DNA of 64,000 nucleotides from positions 124,001 to 188,000 of the forward strand of contig CAJNOJ010000013.1 of the NCBI GenBank assembly GCA_905250025.1. The letters are read 5' to 3'. This DNA is from Adineta ricciae (lineage: Eukaryota > Rotifera > Eurotatoria > Adinetida > Adinetidae). Below the pieces are notes generated by a model. The model did not search any database and had not been told where the DNA came from. It saw only the letters and a list, made by a program, of their open reading frames with translations. The position numbers and the translations under genes are program-made. Within the stretch, counting starts at the first letter, position 1. Each line of letters starts with the position of its first letter. Of the stretch, positions 48,344 to 59,506 are shown one piece after another.

Positions 48344-48837
48344 AGGTCAAGTTCTTCTTCATTCTATTCTTTTTTCCCTGCTTTTGTTTATTGATGGCTG
48401 CAATGCTCACTGCTAATGAGAATAATTGAGGTCAAATGCAATGTTGCGCGCCGTCGGCCGATGGTCGGCGTCTCTTATTCTGTCAAGAACAATTGTTCAC
48501 CATCGTTCTCTTTTCATATAAACATCTGTGAGTAATCTGATTTTCCATTCGAAGATAAAGTAATGCTTGACCAAAGCAATACTTCTCTACGTCATAACAA
48601 TAAATCTTCTGGTCATTTCTATCAAACAGGAGGTGAGATCGAATACTGAAGGGCAATAATCATAATTGATTCTCTAATGAAAAATAAACATATCGAAAAG
48701 AATATACGCGAACAGCGCACGATCGACTCTCAGATCAGATTACGGATCGTTTCAATTCTTCTCTTTGCGATCTTGATCAAATCAAAACATTGCTATGGTT
48801 TTCAATGACCTCATGCATGAATGAAGCTTTTACTTAC

Positions 48838-51800
48838 AGAGTACGCGTAATTCAATATCTTTGCTGACAACATGATCATTGACGCCATTCGATGCTCGAC
48901 ATTCATAATGTCCATTTTGATGACGACTAACATTAATTAAATGATATATACCATCGGTATCGTTGGCTAAAATTTGATTGTCTAATCGAATTTCATTCTG
49001 ACGATCTTTGCCATCTCTGTGTCGACGAAACCATGCTATATAGGGTGTAGGTCGGCCTCGAGCTTGACATTTCATTGTTACATTATCGTGTTCGGTTACA
49101 ATGATGGGCGATGATGTGGCATTGTCAATAATCATCGAAATTTCTAAAGAGATATTCATAGAAATATTCTTTGAACTTAAGAATCTTTTTTGAAGAAATA
49201 CAAATAGAATCAAGGTGCAATCTATTCTCATGGTTATGCATATGTTTATTGTCTTGCTTAGTAATTGTTACGCATCATTAAGCAATAGAGGTTTTGTAGT
49301 ATAAAAATCGAAAACAAGTTTTCGTTGTTTTGTATTCGTAGCGTTTCTTATTCTCATACATATACAATGGCTGGTCAACTATCGGTAACCATCGTCGAAG
49401 CTAAAGAGCTTCACGATGAAGATACCTTCACGGGTTCGAACGATGCTTATGTAGAAGTTTATCTCGACGACGATTATAAACAACGAACAGCAACAATTTC
49501 CAACTCCACCACGCCTCAATGGAACGAAACATTTCAATTGTAAGTCGCACCATCTCTATTCTATTCTACAAATATTTTCGAATACGAATAATTCTAGTCG
49601 TGTCGAAGCAAATCAAGATCATCTACATATAAAAGTGTACGATGATGATGGTGCAGCCGGCCGAGATTCAATTGGTTCAGCTAAGATCAAATTAAATACG
49701 GTAAAACAATCAGGTTCATTCGATGATTGGGTAAAACTACCCAAACTGATGGGTCTCAAATCAAACGGTCAAGTTCATGTTCGCATGACTTTCCGTGCTT
49801 AACGATCATCTGAAAGTTTTCTAAACTGTGTGAATAACTAATTTCTAAGAATATGATAACACAGTTTATTTTTAAAATAAAACTCTATCTTTGTCATGAA
49901 CATCCTTACGTGCATATATACAAATCTAAAATCTCGCGATATTTTCGCTCCCGGTGATGGTAGACTCTCGATCACTCAAATAATCACTGGTTGTGCATTG
50001 AGTATTTGTTGACAATACTGTTCGTAATCGACGGTTTCTTCGAGCTTTCTTCGTGATAAAATTCGACGGAAAGAATTGCATAACAATTAACGCATAACAG
50101 AGGCAAGCTGCAATAATTTCGCACACTAACGAAGCAATTTCATAAGGTTTTTCGCGTCTGGTTATGTGAATCCATTCAGTAGCAACCGATGCTGTGACTG
50201 TAATCACAAATACGTATAAAACTGCTTTCATTCGTACACCATTGAAACGATGATATGATTCAGCGAAAAAATCGAATAATATATAGAATGCGATATTATC
50301 CCTTGTCAACGTAACTAGACGAGTATCGAAAAACACAGGAATGAAAATCGCAAGTATAACTTCCAAGCGTGAAATGAAATGAAAGAGGTGTTCTTGTTTC
50401 ATAGCGATATGAATATGAAGACCACGAGATTTACCAAAGACTCGACAATAAATTAAACAGGCAAAGTAAATGGAATCTACTACTCCCCAAATAGCATACA
50501 GAACAACGTGAAATATATCGTTCTTTCTGGAATATGATATAATATGACCTAATGTTCCAACTTCGGACAATATCCAAAGAGATAAATGATAGAAAAATCG
50601 AACATAACGTGATCGAAACGGTGCACAGTATTGCAAATAAACAAAGACACTCAATATCGATGAGAGTAAACCTTCGTAACCTGTATTGACTTGATCAGAT
50701 GTGTGATAATAGAAAACGTCGAAAATGTATGCAGCTTGAGCTAGAAATGGTAGTATACCAGTCGTAAGAACGAAAAACCGATCATCAGCTCGATCTTTAG
50801 AAGATAATGATTCGTCGGAACCACTTCGTCGCATTAATATAGGAAATAAAGCTATCAGTTAAAAAAGCCGGTTATTTTATTAAGATACTATCTGCACTAG
50901 ATAGTTATTACCTACAGCAATCAAGCGTGACTATCAAAATCCTGTACGATTGTGTATGAGTCATGAACGTATAAGCAAAGTATGTTCGAATGGCGACACG
51001 TTTGTCGCTGAATTTCAATCTTTGCCTAATGCAAAACTATTTGTCATTTTTTGAACAAGTTGCAAATTATCCACAGTTAGTTAAGTACATCTGCAGCACA
51101 ATTCAGTAAAATAAACATGTCATATGTTTTCGATTTTCTCGCACTATAACTCCTAAATTGCACGCAACGATCCAATCATTTTAGCACAAGTGATTATTCA
51201 ACAACGATTAATAGTACGGAAAAGTGGCGGGCATCGTCTAAACTGTCCCTTCACATCACTACGTTCCAATTCATCTCATCTCTTTCTTTTTATCATACAG
51301 TTCACGTCTAGTTAATTTCCTTTTCCACACCAGCGTAAGCGAATCGTTTTGATTTTTTTTTCTCTTCATCGAAGACAAGTTAATGTCGACGATGATTGAC
51401 AATCTGATTCTTTTTGTCTTTAACGATGAATATCAATATGAAAACAAATACATGACTAATTATCATTTAACAATGAGCACGATTGTGTACTTCTTCTTCT
51501 TCTCCTTTGTCATATTTATCTAAATCAAATCACACGCTAACAGATCCTAATTGATCGCGCACATCATCACTAGCGTGCTTGTCTATCAGCTGAGCATCAA
51601 AACGAAGATCTTCTAAGCAATAGAAAATGACTGACGACGAACAAAAGGACACGCTGATAGTCGTCGCACGTTATATTAGTGAAGAAAAAGGCGTTGAAAA
51701 GCAATTCCGTATGTGCATGTCTCTATTTCTGTTTCATGTGTATACACATCGATGCATTGTATGTAGACAACAAAATGTCATCACTCGTTCAAATGTAAAC

Positions 51801-52624
51801 ATGCTCTCTCGGTTCAGTTCACTTCTGCCATATATTTGCCAGAGCTTCCTGATCATCATCATTTACCGATTTTCTTTATCTTTATTGTCCTAACCACCAT
51901 AACATTAAATACATTAAGTAGCAGCACGCACACGTCTCTTCTTTTGCCTCCATTTCATCTTCGATTCGTCTGGCATTCACTTAAACGAAGAATCATTCGC
52001 ATGCTCTTCTTCCTTTTTCTATTATAAACAATTCTAATAAATGCTCAGTAGATGTAGAAATGATCAGAGTTAGAAATGTGTTGAGCATCCCAATTCGAGC
52101 GTGATGCTTAACTTTGACAGTTCGAATAGACATTAAACACATCCATACGAGCAATCCTCCGGAATGATGATTTCCGTTTAGAGAAATCTCATATCTAGTC
52201 GAGCAGGTGCAGAATATGATCATGCACTTTGAGAAGCACAGTCGAAAAAGAAAGTATTAACAAATCAAATCTTATTTACCTTGGACATAGAGATGAATCA
52301 ATGCTTTTTGTGGCGGTTGAGTATTGACTTCGCACGTATAGATACCCTCGTCATCAGCTTGGACATCTGTTATTGTTAATGTATATTCGACATCAGTACG
52401 TTGAACATTCAAACGAGAATCAGATATTAATAAATCTTGATTATGTGCTAATAGAGAATCGGCATTATTTGATGCGTAATTTTGTCGAATCCATATTAAT
52501 TGATGTGATGATGAAAGTGATAAATCAAGATTACTATGGCCGAATGTACATGTTAATATCGCTTTGTGTCCACTTGTTACTGTTACATTCGAATGCAGGG
52601 CTTCGATGATCGATTGGTTTTCAT
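48838..52624 (-). CDS. Immunoglobulin-domain cell-surface protein, lachesin/IgLON-like (partial)
   Basis: Two phase-1 exons each encode one Ig domain: 52624-52280 (HKAILTCTFG, LIWIRQ, LTITDVQADDEGIYTCEVNTQP) and 49143-48838 (DNVTMKCQARGRPTPYIAWFRR, GHYECRASNGV). Joined, the first ends LYVQ and continues E-ISMIIDNATS, as in lachesin/IgLON and Dpr/DIP proteins, where domain 1 leads to a linker and domain 2. Those families act in neural cell adhesion. Neither the signal-peptide exon nor a third Ig domain or membrane anchor was found, so the model is partial at both ends. The 3.1-kb intron between the two exons hosts two other genes. Both exons end with good GT donors. Confidence 0.7.
49367..49802 (+). 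CDS. Small single C2-domain protein
   Basis: Two exons (49367-49539, 49598-49802) join at phase 2 to about 125 residues, essentially one C2 domain: LSVTIVEAKELHDEDTFTGSNDAYVEVYLDD, STTPQWNETFQ, LHIKVYDDDGAAGRDSIGSAKI and VRMTF. The Asp residues in the DED, NDAY and YDDD loops are the expected calcium-binding positions, so calcium-dependent membrane binding is likely. It lies inside the large intron of the Ig gene, on the opposite strand. AATAAA at 49876. Function beyond lipid/calcium binding unknown. Confidence 0.85.
49926..50834 (-). CDS. Intronless multi-pass membrane protein, unrecognised
   Basis: A single uninterrupted frame of 302 residues, unusual here because nearly every other gene has introns. 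After a Ser-rich N-terminus come several hydrophobic segments (for example FVLTTGILPFLAQAAYIF, LSSILSVFVYLQY, FFYHLSLWILSEV, VVLYAIWGVVDSIYFACLIY, VILAIFIPVFF, VLYVFVITVTASVA, IIAACLCYALIVMQFF), suggesting about seven or eight helices, and then a basic Ser/Thr-rich tail (KKARRNRRLR). The topology could suit a 7TM or TMEM protein but I see no GPCR signature. It sits in the large Ig-gene intron on the same strand. Absence of introns could mean retroposition. Confidence 0.75.
   Translation of the reverse strand: MRRSGSDESLSSKDRADDRFFVLTTGILPFLAQAAYIFDVFYYHTSDQVNTGYEGLLSSILSVFVYLQYCAPFRSRYVRFFYHLSLWILSEVGTLGHIISYSRKNDIFHVVLYAIWGVVDSIYFACLIYCRVFGKSRGLHIHIAMKQEHLFHFISRLEVILAIFIPVFFDTRLVTLTRDNIAFYILFDFFAESYHRFNGVRMKAVLYVFVITVTASVATEWIHITRREKPYEIASLVCEIIAACLCYALIVMQFFPSNFITKKARRNRRLRTVLSTNTQCTTSDYLSDRESTITGSENIARF
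51627..51708 (+). CDS. Possible first exon of an unidentified gene
   Basis: An ATG follows AATAGAAA and opens a polar, helical reading (MTDDEQKDTLIVVARYISEE) for 27 codons up to a good donor (CC|GTATGT). It looks like a genuine coding exon, but every following acceptor I tried leads to low-complexity sequence and a quick stop, so no gene can be completed. Confidence 0.25.
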
Positions 52625-55310
52625 CTAAATGTTCAAGATCCTTTCTTAGTTTTATAATGTTCATCAACAAATGGTTCTTTCCCTGAAGCAAGTGTCACCA
52701 TTGATTTGTTGTATTAAAGAACAATATACAATAGCGAAACTCATCATCCATGCAAAGGAGCAATGACAAAAAGAAATGGACAAATACTCTATAGAAAGAT
52801 CGAATTAGAACTGAATGATGCGCGTTATCCCCAATCAAATTAGTCAGTTCGTATTCTTCATCCACTCGCAACTCGTAACAGACATCCCCAAATGAGCTAA
52901 TGTCTGTCCATCTATGTGTGTATGTGATGGAATGCAAATCGGTGTCACATCGGGAACAGCACTGTTCAGAAGCGGTGCGCACAATTTCTCATTCTCTTTC
53001 TTTTTTTATTTGAATAAAATAAATCTCTTCAGAGATTAAATGAGAAGAAATCAGTTTTGCATAATTGTGGATTACTTAAATAAAACAGAAGAAATTCCTC
53101 TCTATTAGACTATTGTGTTTCTTATTACTGGCCATTGTCCACGGTAATTACAGCCAGATGATCCGTAATGCTTGTGCTAGGCAACATCCGGTTAACATCT
53201 TTTGTAATGATCATAATGATGATGACGGTGATATGACATAATCTCTTTTCCTTTCTATCAAGGTAAGTACGTTTTGCTCTCTTCCTCTTTTCAATCATAG
53301 CCGACAGGATAATTCAACACCACTATCAAATATACAAAAGAAAACATGCTGCGCGTCGTATGTCGACTACTCTTGTCCGATTCTCAGTCACAAATTACGA
53401 CAACAAGTGTGTCGATAAATGGGTAATGACAATTGAGATTACTAAAGAATTCTACAGATGGACAGCGACAAATATCTCATTTTGTATGAAGATATACACA
53501 TATACAGAAGATGATATGATTTATGCAAATCACAGCTGAACTTGAACATTATCACGACGTGTGTATGTATATGATAAAACGGTCGTTTACATCATCACCA
53601 TAACCATACATTTATGTATATGTGTATTGGATTTATGACATGGGAAGAGTTTTGTATCTCATCGTGTCACTTTTATATTACTCGAATTTGATCACAGGCA
53701 TGTATGAAAAAGCTGAAATCGACATTTATTCGCAACTGACTTCGATCTTACGTAGGATCATTTCAAATAATGTTTAGGATCGTCTTACCGTGTGTGGGAT
53801 TGTACGAAGATGCTTGAGTAATGAGAAGATAACTAATGATCAATATGCCGAACATTGTCAGTCGATATAAGGAGAACTAATCGTTGTTGTTTTAAGTTGG
53901 ATGATAAGAAGAAACAATTGAAAAGTACTGCTAGTTACAATGTCCACTTAAATGAAGAGAGTACTTGAATGTTGGTATGATGAACCACCATTGAGAGAGA
54001 ACAACGAAGGAGGAGAATGGGATGAGCTTATATATAGTGCGTAGTGCTTCCTGCTGCTACTGCCATTGCGCGTTATGCGGTTGTAGCAACAACAAGAGAA
54101 AATTTCTCTCCTCTCTTTCTCGCCCTTCTTCCTCTTCTTCTTCTTCTTCCTCTCTTTCGTTGTACATGTTGGACTTGTCCAGAAGAGAACAGTTATTACA
54201 TTCAGATAATAGCTTAAACTGCCTGTTTTTTTTTCGTATCCTACATGCCATGAATAAAAGTCTCAAAATACCGACTGATGCCTTTTCTATTTGTCATGTT
54301 TTGCTCTTCATTAGGCAAATCGATACTTTACGAAAAGTGTAGTCGTTGGATAAAAAAAAATGTTCACCTTCGAACTTTGATACATCGGTTGATAAAGATT
54401 ACATAAAATCATTCGATATGGATCAAAGATAAAGTGAATATTTATTACAAAAAGAAAACTCAATCACAGTTTGAAATTGAATTTTTTTTCTTCTATATTA
54501 GTTTTCATTTGACATTGAACAACAATTATTTGTTTTAATTCATCAAATAGAAATGAAAAAGAAAACAGAGAGAACGCACCTCTCTCTTCTGATATTTTTT
54601 ATATCACGCAGAAGGTAATTATGTTGTGATAAAAATCTCAAGCAAATGTCTGTTTCATTTATTGATCGATCGTATCGTAATCAAAATAAATCAATTCTTT
54701 TACAAGATATTTTTCTATTATCGTACAATTTACACACTTGATCTTCTCCTTGAATGAACATCGACATCAGATACGATAGTTGAACAAGGCTAACAGAGAA
54801 ATTCAAGCAATCCATTAAGTGCTATTCAAATTTGTCATCATTTGTAGCATATTATCTGATCAACTTTTTTCTACTAATAACTTACGCATAGCTCAGAGCA
54901 AGTAAAACGAGAACTTATCTAGTCGATGATGACAACATTGAAGAAATCTCCTTCAACTCGCCCCTTTCTCTAACAAACAGTAATGACTCATTCGGACGAA
55001 CAGCAGACATGGTGTGATTCTTGCGTTTCCTTGAGTATCATTTGAAAAGGAATGTCTATTCATACTCGAAACTTATCTTTTCATTTATACGTATATGTAT
55101 ATACACAAAAGATGCGTTTTCTATCATTCGGGTTGTATCAATACATTGCACAGGTCGAAAAAGAAAATCGATGAATATAAATGTACAAACAAAAGAATAA
55201 TAGTCGACAGATGTAACGAAAGAAGGCAAACAATCATTCAATAGGATGTTCGAAGAAGAAAACATGACTTGAAATGACGAGACTAACACGTGAAATTGCC
55301 AATATTATCA
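52625..55310. other. 2.7-kb region without recognised genes
   Basis: AT-rich DNA upstream of the first Ig exon and downstream of INSIG. It includes a TTC-rich tract near 54130. It may hide the signal-peptide exon and promoter of the Ig gene, but I cannot point to them. Confidence 0.45.
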
Positions 55311-56144
55311 TCATTCGTTTTTTATATGTTCGGAATCGATTTGAATCGTTGTTATGACTGTCGGATGAGATAAGAGTTTCGTGATTTGTATGGTTAAAAT
55401 AGCACCGGCGAATGTCAGACAGGGTACACATGTTTTTAAATAAAAGTCTGAATGGGTGTATCTTTATAAAAACAACAATTTAGAATAATACATTGTCCAT
55501 TAAGTTCAAATCGAATTACTTACTGTAATGCACCAGCGCGTAATAGAATCTCTGTGATCAACGTTAAAATCAATGCTATTGCGAGAGAAAATGTAAAATC
55601 GAATCTCGTACCATCAAAATACCACCAGAATGCTATACACAATAGAGTAATTATAATGCTAAAATGGAGATCACTTGGAAATGGAATTTTCTTCGAAAGC
55701 GAAAAAAAAAGAGAGTCTCGTTCAAATTCTTGTGTTTCAACTGATTAACTTACAGCACATAGATGGTTTATACCGACGAAGATGACTAGTGATTTACAAA
55801 TTTGAGATTTTTGTATTGAATCATCATTATATACAGTCATAGATGTTTGATCGATAGATGTAGTCAGTAATGGATAGAGAAAGCCCACGAGTGCTAGTGA
55901 AAGAAAAACAAAAGCAGATAGTGATTCGTTGTGTAGTTCTAAGCGATTTACCAGCGCTAAGACCACAGATAGAAATGAGACTCAAAGACGGGAGTGTAAG
56001 CATCAAACGAGGTGAATTAAATAATAATAATTTATGTTCATATTGAAATGTCATTAGTACAACAGCTAATGTACAACCAAAAACAAATAATATCAGCGAG
56101 CGTGATGAACTCGACGAAGATGTGCGCAGTACCACTGTTGTCAT
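55311..56144 (-). CDS. INSIG: INSIG ER sterol-sensing protein
   Basis: Insulin-induced gene family: six-helix ER protein that retains SCAP/SREBP and promotes HMG-CoA reductase degradation when sterols are high. Four exons (56144-55952, 55893-55754, 55690-55524, 55461-55311) join to about 216 residues, as expected. The clearest blocks are RSLILFVFGCTLAVVL (TM1), GFLYPLL, CKSLVIFVGINHLCAKI, the long hydrophobic ITLLCIAFWWYFDGTRF, LITEILLRAGALQYTHSDF and KTCVPCLTFAGAI, in INSIG order. The loop between TM2 and TM3 (TTSIDQTSM...) is divergent. It lies 380 bp downstream of THUMPD1 on the same strand. Confidence 0.88.
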
Positions 56145-56524
56145 CGATGTTTTCGTAAAATATAGATTGGCCTGTATCTAGATAGTAGATCGTAAAAAAC
56201 ACTTACAAAGATATGTAGACTTTATATGTAAGTCGATAAGTCAGTTTAGACAGACCAGAATGGCGTGATCGTAAGATGCTTACCCTTTTGTCTACGCCCT
56301 TCATTGATACTCCCATAAGGGTAGAACGAGAAAAAGCGAACGCAAAACAAGGGAAAGGAAAGAATATATTTCAAGTACTTTGGTCGTGACCTAAGGATCG
56401 TATATGTAGTACCAATACATAATGTTTTCCTTTATACAAGAAATTCAAAATAATAAACAAAAAAGAATTGTGTCCTTTTCTATATTTCGTTCTTGTTTAA
56501 GTATGACGAAATAAATCAGGTCAG

Positions 56525-57514
56525 TTATTTGTCTTTTGTTTCTTCTTTATCATCATCAACTCCGTCTTCTTCTTCTTCTTCTTCTTCTCCATCATCGTCA
56601 TCGTCATCGAATGTGATCTTCTTCTTTTGCTGTTGCTGTTGTTGTTCTTCTTCTTTTTCTCCTCCTTCTTCGACTTTCTCTCCAACTGTTGTTGTCAAAT
56701 TGATCGATGCAAGATTGTACTTTTTAAACAGCTCGTAGTGTTTTACGATAGAAATTAGTATAACATTTCTAATTACGTGCAACAAGATCAGTATCTGAGG
56801 TTTTTTATAATCACGCTTAAGAGTTGTTCCATTTAAATCTTCTGCCTTTCTAGAGATTAGATCGCTGATAAGAATCTCTTCTAAATGACTCGATTTCACT
56901 TGCGTATTGTTGGATTTTTTCGCTTGCACATCAAACCAAATCGTATTATCCGTTAGATTATCATTTCCATCGATAAGTGATAGAATATGTTCGACGAATT
57001 CTTTCCTAATAATCAGTTTTCTTAAATCATCATCGTAAGCTTTACATACGAATGCAATTGGTAATAAACGTTCGATATAACGACTATGTTGTTCCTTAGT
57101 TTGAATACTCGTTTGAAAGATGTTTTCGATTAATTGATTCGTGGACGTTAGTGATAATGTTGTATTGACGAAAAATGAATGCTTTGTACCAGATTTGACG
57201 ATTCGAAAGCGACGAACGGCTTTCTTTGTTTCATTTAATTTCATTGTCTCGCTTTCTAATGCGGAGTCTAAGTCGTTGAGGTCGTTGACGTCAAGTTGTT
57301 TTTCCTCGACGAATTCCGGTCCGAATAATTGATCAGCGAAACGATTTAGCAAATTGTAAACTTCGTTACGAACAAAGGATTCTTTCGATGCGGTGAATGT
57401 GATGAAAAAGCCATGTTGTCCTATTTGAATCATGTTGTTATTCGAAGAATTCGGATTAAAATTCCTATTTTGATAGTGATTTCGACGAGGATTCTGATGC
57501 TTTACACGACCCAT
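56525..57514 (-). CDS. THUMPD1: THUMP-domain tRNA acetylation adaptor
   Basis: Homologue of THUMPD1/Tan1, which presents tRNA to NAT10/Kre33 for N4-acetylcytidine formation at position 12 of tRNA-Ser and tRNA-Leu. A single exon of 329 residues. Family blocks: GFFITFTASKESFVRNEVYNLL, GPEF, RRFRIVKSGTKHSFFV, RYIERLLPIAFVCKAY and IVKHYELFKKYNLAS. The C-terminal 60 residues are extremely acidic with poly-Gln, poly-Asp and poly-Glu runs coded by simple trinucleotide repeats (56565-56650). I start at MGRVKHQ because the open frame upstream of it has no ATG; TTTTGAAG immediately precedes it and resembles an acceptor. It is 189 bp downstream of RBM39. Confidence 0.9.
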   Translation of the reverse strand: MGRVKHQNPRRNHYQNRNFNPNSSNNNMIQIGQHGFFITFTASKESFVRNEVYNLLNRFADQLFGPEFVEEKQLDVNDLNDLDSALESETMKLNETKKAVRRFRIVKSGTKHSFFVNTTLSLTSTNQLIENIFQTSIQTKEQHSRYIERLLPIAFVCKAYDDDLRKLIIRKEFVEHILSLIDGNDNLTDNTIWFDVQAKKSNNTQVKSSHLEEILISDLISRKAEDLNGTTLKRDYKKPQILILLHVIRNVILISIVKHYELFKKYNLASINLTTTVGEKVEEGGEKEEEQQQQQQKKKITFDDDDDDGEEEEEEEDGVDDDKEETKDK

Positions 57515-57703
57515 CTTCAAAAGAACAAACAAGAAATTGTTTTTTCTCTTTCAATTCATTTTTTAATCCAGTAACACACACGCACAGATAGATTTTTGCT
57601 TTTATCGAAAAACATCTGGGTGTACGAAGAAAACAAAAGACAAACAAACAAAAATTTCGTCCTGTTCTCATCGTTTTGACCGATGATTATGTCTACGAAT
57701 TCT

Positions 57704-59506
57704 TCACGACGAGGGTTTTAGAAGATTAGTTGCTGTACTCGCAGCAGGAAACAATTTGTGATACGATTGCGTTGGAATATAATTACCAACAACGGTTCGA
57801 CCAGAAAAGAATCGTCCGTGAAGTGCATTGACTGTGTTGATCGCTAAAAATCAACAAGAAATACTTTTTTCTCAATTCAATTTGGTGAACTTACCGCTGG
57901 CAATAGTTGAACATTTAACATAAACATTGCCGTCAGGACTTTTCTCGTCCACATAGATATGCACGACGCCACCATATTTGTTACATTCGTCGATCACTTC
58001 ATCTTGAATTTCTTGTACCCAGTGAGGATTTCCAACTTCATTAGCTGGATTAAACATGTTTGAAAGCATGAAGCATTGTGTACCAACAGCTGTGACAGTT
58101 GCTAATTGTTGAGGATTTGGTGGTTCAGGAACACGAACTTGCTGAGAATTAGATGCATGCATATGTGCAGCTTGTAATGCATCCATCGCATGTTTAGGCA
58201 TTTGTAAGCCACTGCCTTCACTGAGTTTAGCCATTAGCGCTAAACGTCCAGTAGCGCCTAGATTAATACCACGATGGTCAAGATCATCAGAATCGAGATT
58301 GGATGAAGAAGAGAACGCAGAAGCAATACCAGTTGAATACTGAGGTAGACTAGCACCGGTAGTAGCTTCACCAGGTCGTTCTGTAACATGTCCAACTTTC
58401 ATCGGTCGTCCAGCTAGCTCAAAACCATTTAGATTTTCCATGGCGCGTTTTGCATCTTCGGCATGTGCAAATTGAATAAATCCTAGAAAACAAGCAATCA
58501 ACCTAGCACATGACTTTTTCTTATCAAACTTACCATATCCTCTCGATCGGCCTGTATCGGCATCTTTCATCAGTGTGACGTTATCGATTCGTCCAAACGG
58601 CTCGAATATTCCACGTAGCATATCTTCGGTTATGTTGAAATGCAACGATCCAACATATACTTTCATTGGTCCATGTGTGGGTATAATAGATGCATTCAAT
58701 GCTGCGGTACCATTATTCAAAAGAGCATTTTGAGCAGCAGTCGCTTGTGCAGCTTGAGCCGCCAGACGATTCTTTTCTGCATTGGACGGTTTGATAATAA
58801 TTGGTATTCCGAGAACTTTTTCTCCTGAGAGAGCGAGAGCTGCTTGAACACAAGCTAAATCACGAAATTCAACGTATGCAACACCTTTTGATCGCCGTGT
58901 TCGAGGATCTGTGATTAAGCGAACGTCGCGTACTTTACCAACACGTGTGAAGAATTCTTCGAGATCACGCGGGCGAATCATTGCTGCTAGCTGCATACCT
59001 TTAAGAAACAAAAAACACGGCGTTGCATATTCGGAATCGATCTCAGTAAAACAGTTTTGCTCGTTCTTACAAAATACAGTTCGAAGATCGCGTTCTTCTG
59101 GTGTTAATTCCGGTGATTTCTCTCGACGACCAGATTTTGATGACGCTGCACCGCCGTCTCTTGCCTGTGCTCGTTTATTCAATGTTTGTGCTAATTGATG
59201 CAATTCTGAAGTCGTATCTCGGCGTTTTCCACTGGACAACACAGGTGGTGATGGTTCGCGTGGACGTCGTTCGATTGGCGAGCTACTACGTTTTGGTGAG
59301 CGACTTCGTTTACGTTCATGTTTCTTGTCACTCTTGTGTGATTTGTGATGTTTATGATGCTTGTGTTTCCTATGCTTTTTATCTTTATCTTTATCCTTAT
59401 CTTTTTTATCCCCATTTGTATCTATAGTATCTTTCTGTTGGTTTTTCTGTACATCTTCATGCATCCTTTCTTCCAGCATACGTTCGATTTCCATGTCGTC
59501 ATCCAT
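57704..59506 (-). CDS. RBM39: RNA-binding splicing factor RBM39 (CAPER-alpha)
   Basis: U2AF-related splicing factor and transcription coactivator. Four exons (59506-59071, 58998-58534, 58482-57895, 57843-57704) join to about 542 residues. A short acidic start leads to a KDKDK/HKHHK and RS-type region (SRSPKRSSSP), then RRM1 (RTVFCMQLAAMIRPRDLEEFF), RRM2 (MKVYVGSLHFNITEDMLRGIFEPFGRI, near-identical to other animals), the linker GRPMKVGHVTER and LGATGRLALMAKL, and a C-terminal UHM (CFMLSNMFNP, IDECNKYGGVVHIYV, GRFFSGRTVVGNYI). Introns 1 (72 nt) and 2 (51 nt) are both multiples of three and stop-free, so the frame reads through them; conserved joins show they are introns. An AG acceptor lies 3 nt before the ATG. 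Confidence 0.95.

Larger units (their letters stand above)
47198..48837. other. Intergenic region with GA microsatellite
   Basis: About 1.6 kb, purine/pyrimidine-biased, between the TGF-beta start and the last Ig exon found. It has a (GA)n run at 47469-47490. I looked here for a third Ig domain and did not find one. Confidence 0.5.

Noticed and set aside
54022-54342. Plus-strand ORF of 106 codons and its minus-strand counterpart at 54057-54266
   Set aside because: Driven by a TTC/GAA repeat giving poly-Ser on one strand and poly-Glu on the other; no exon context.
56493-56738. Plus-strand ORF of 81 codons rich in Ser and Cys
   Set aside because: Reverse complement of the acidic poly-D/poly-E tail of THUMPD1.
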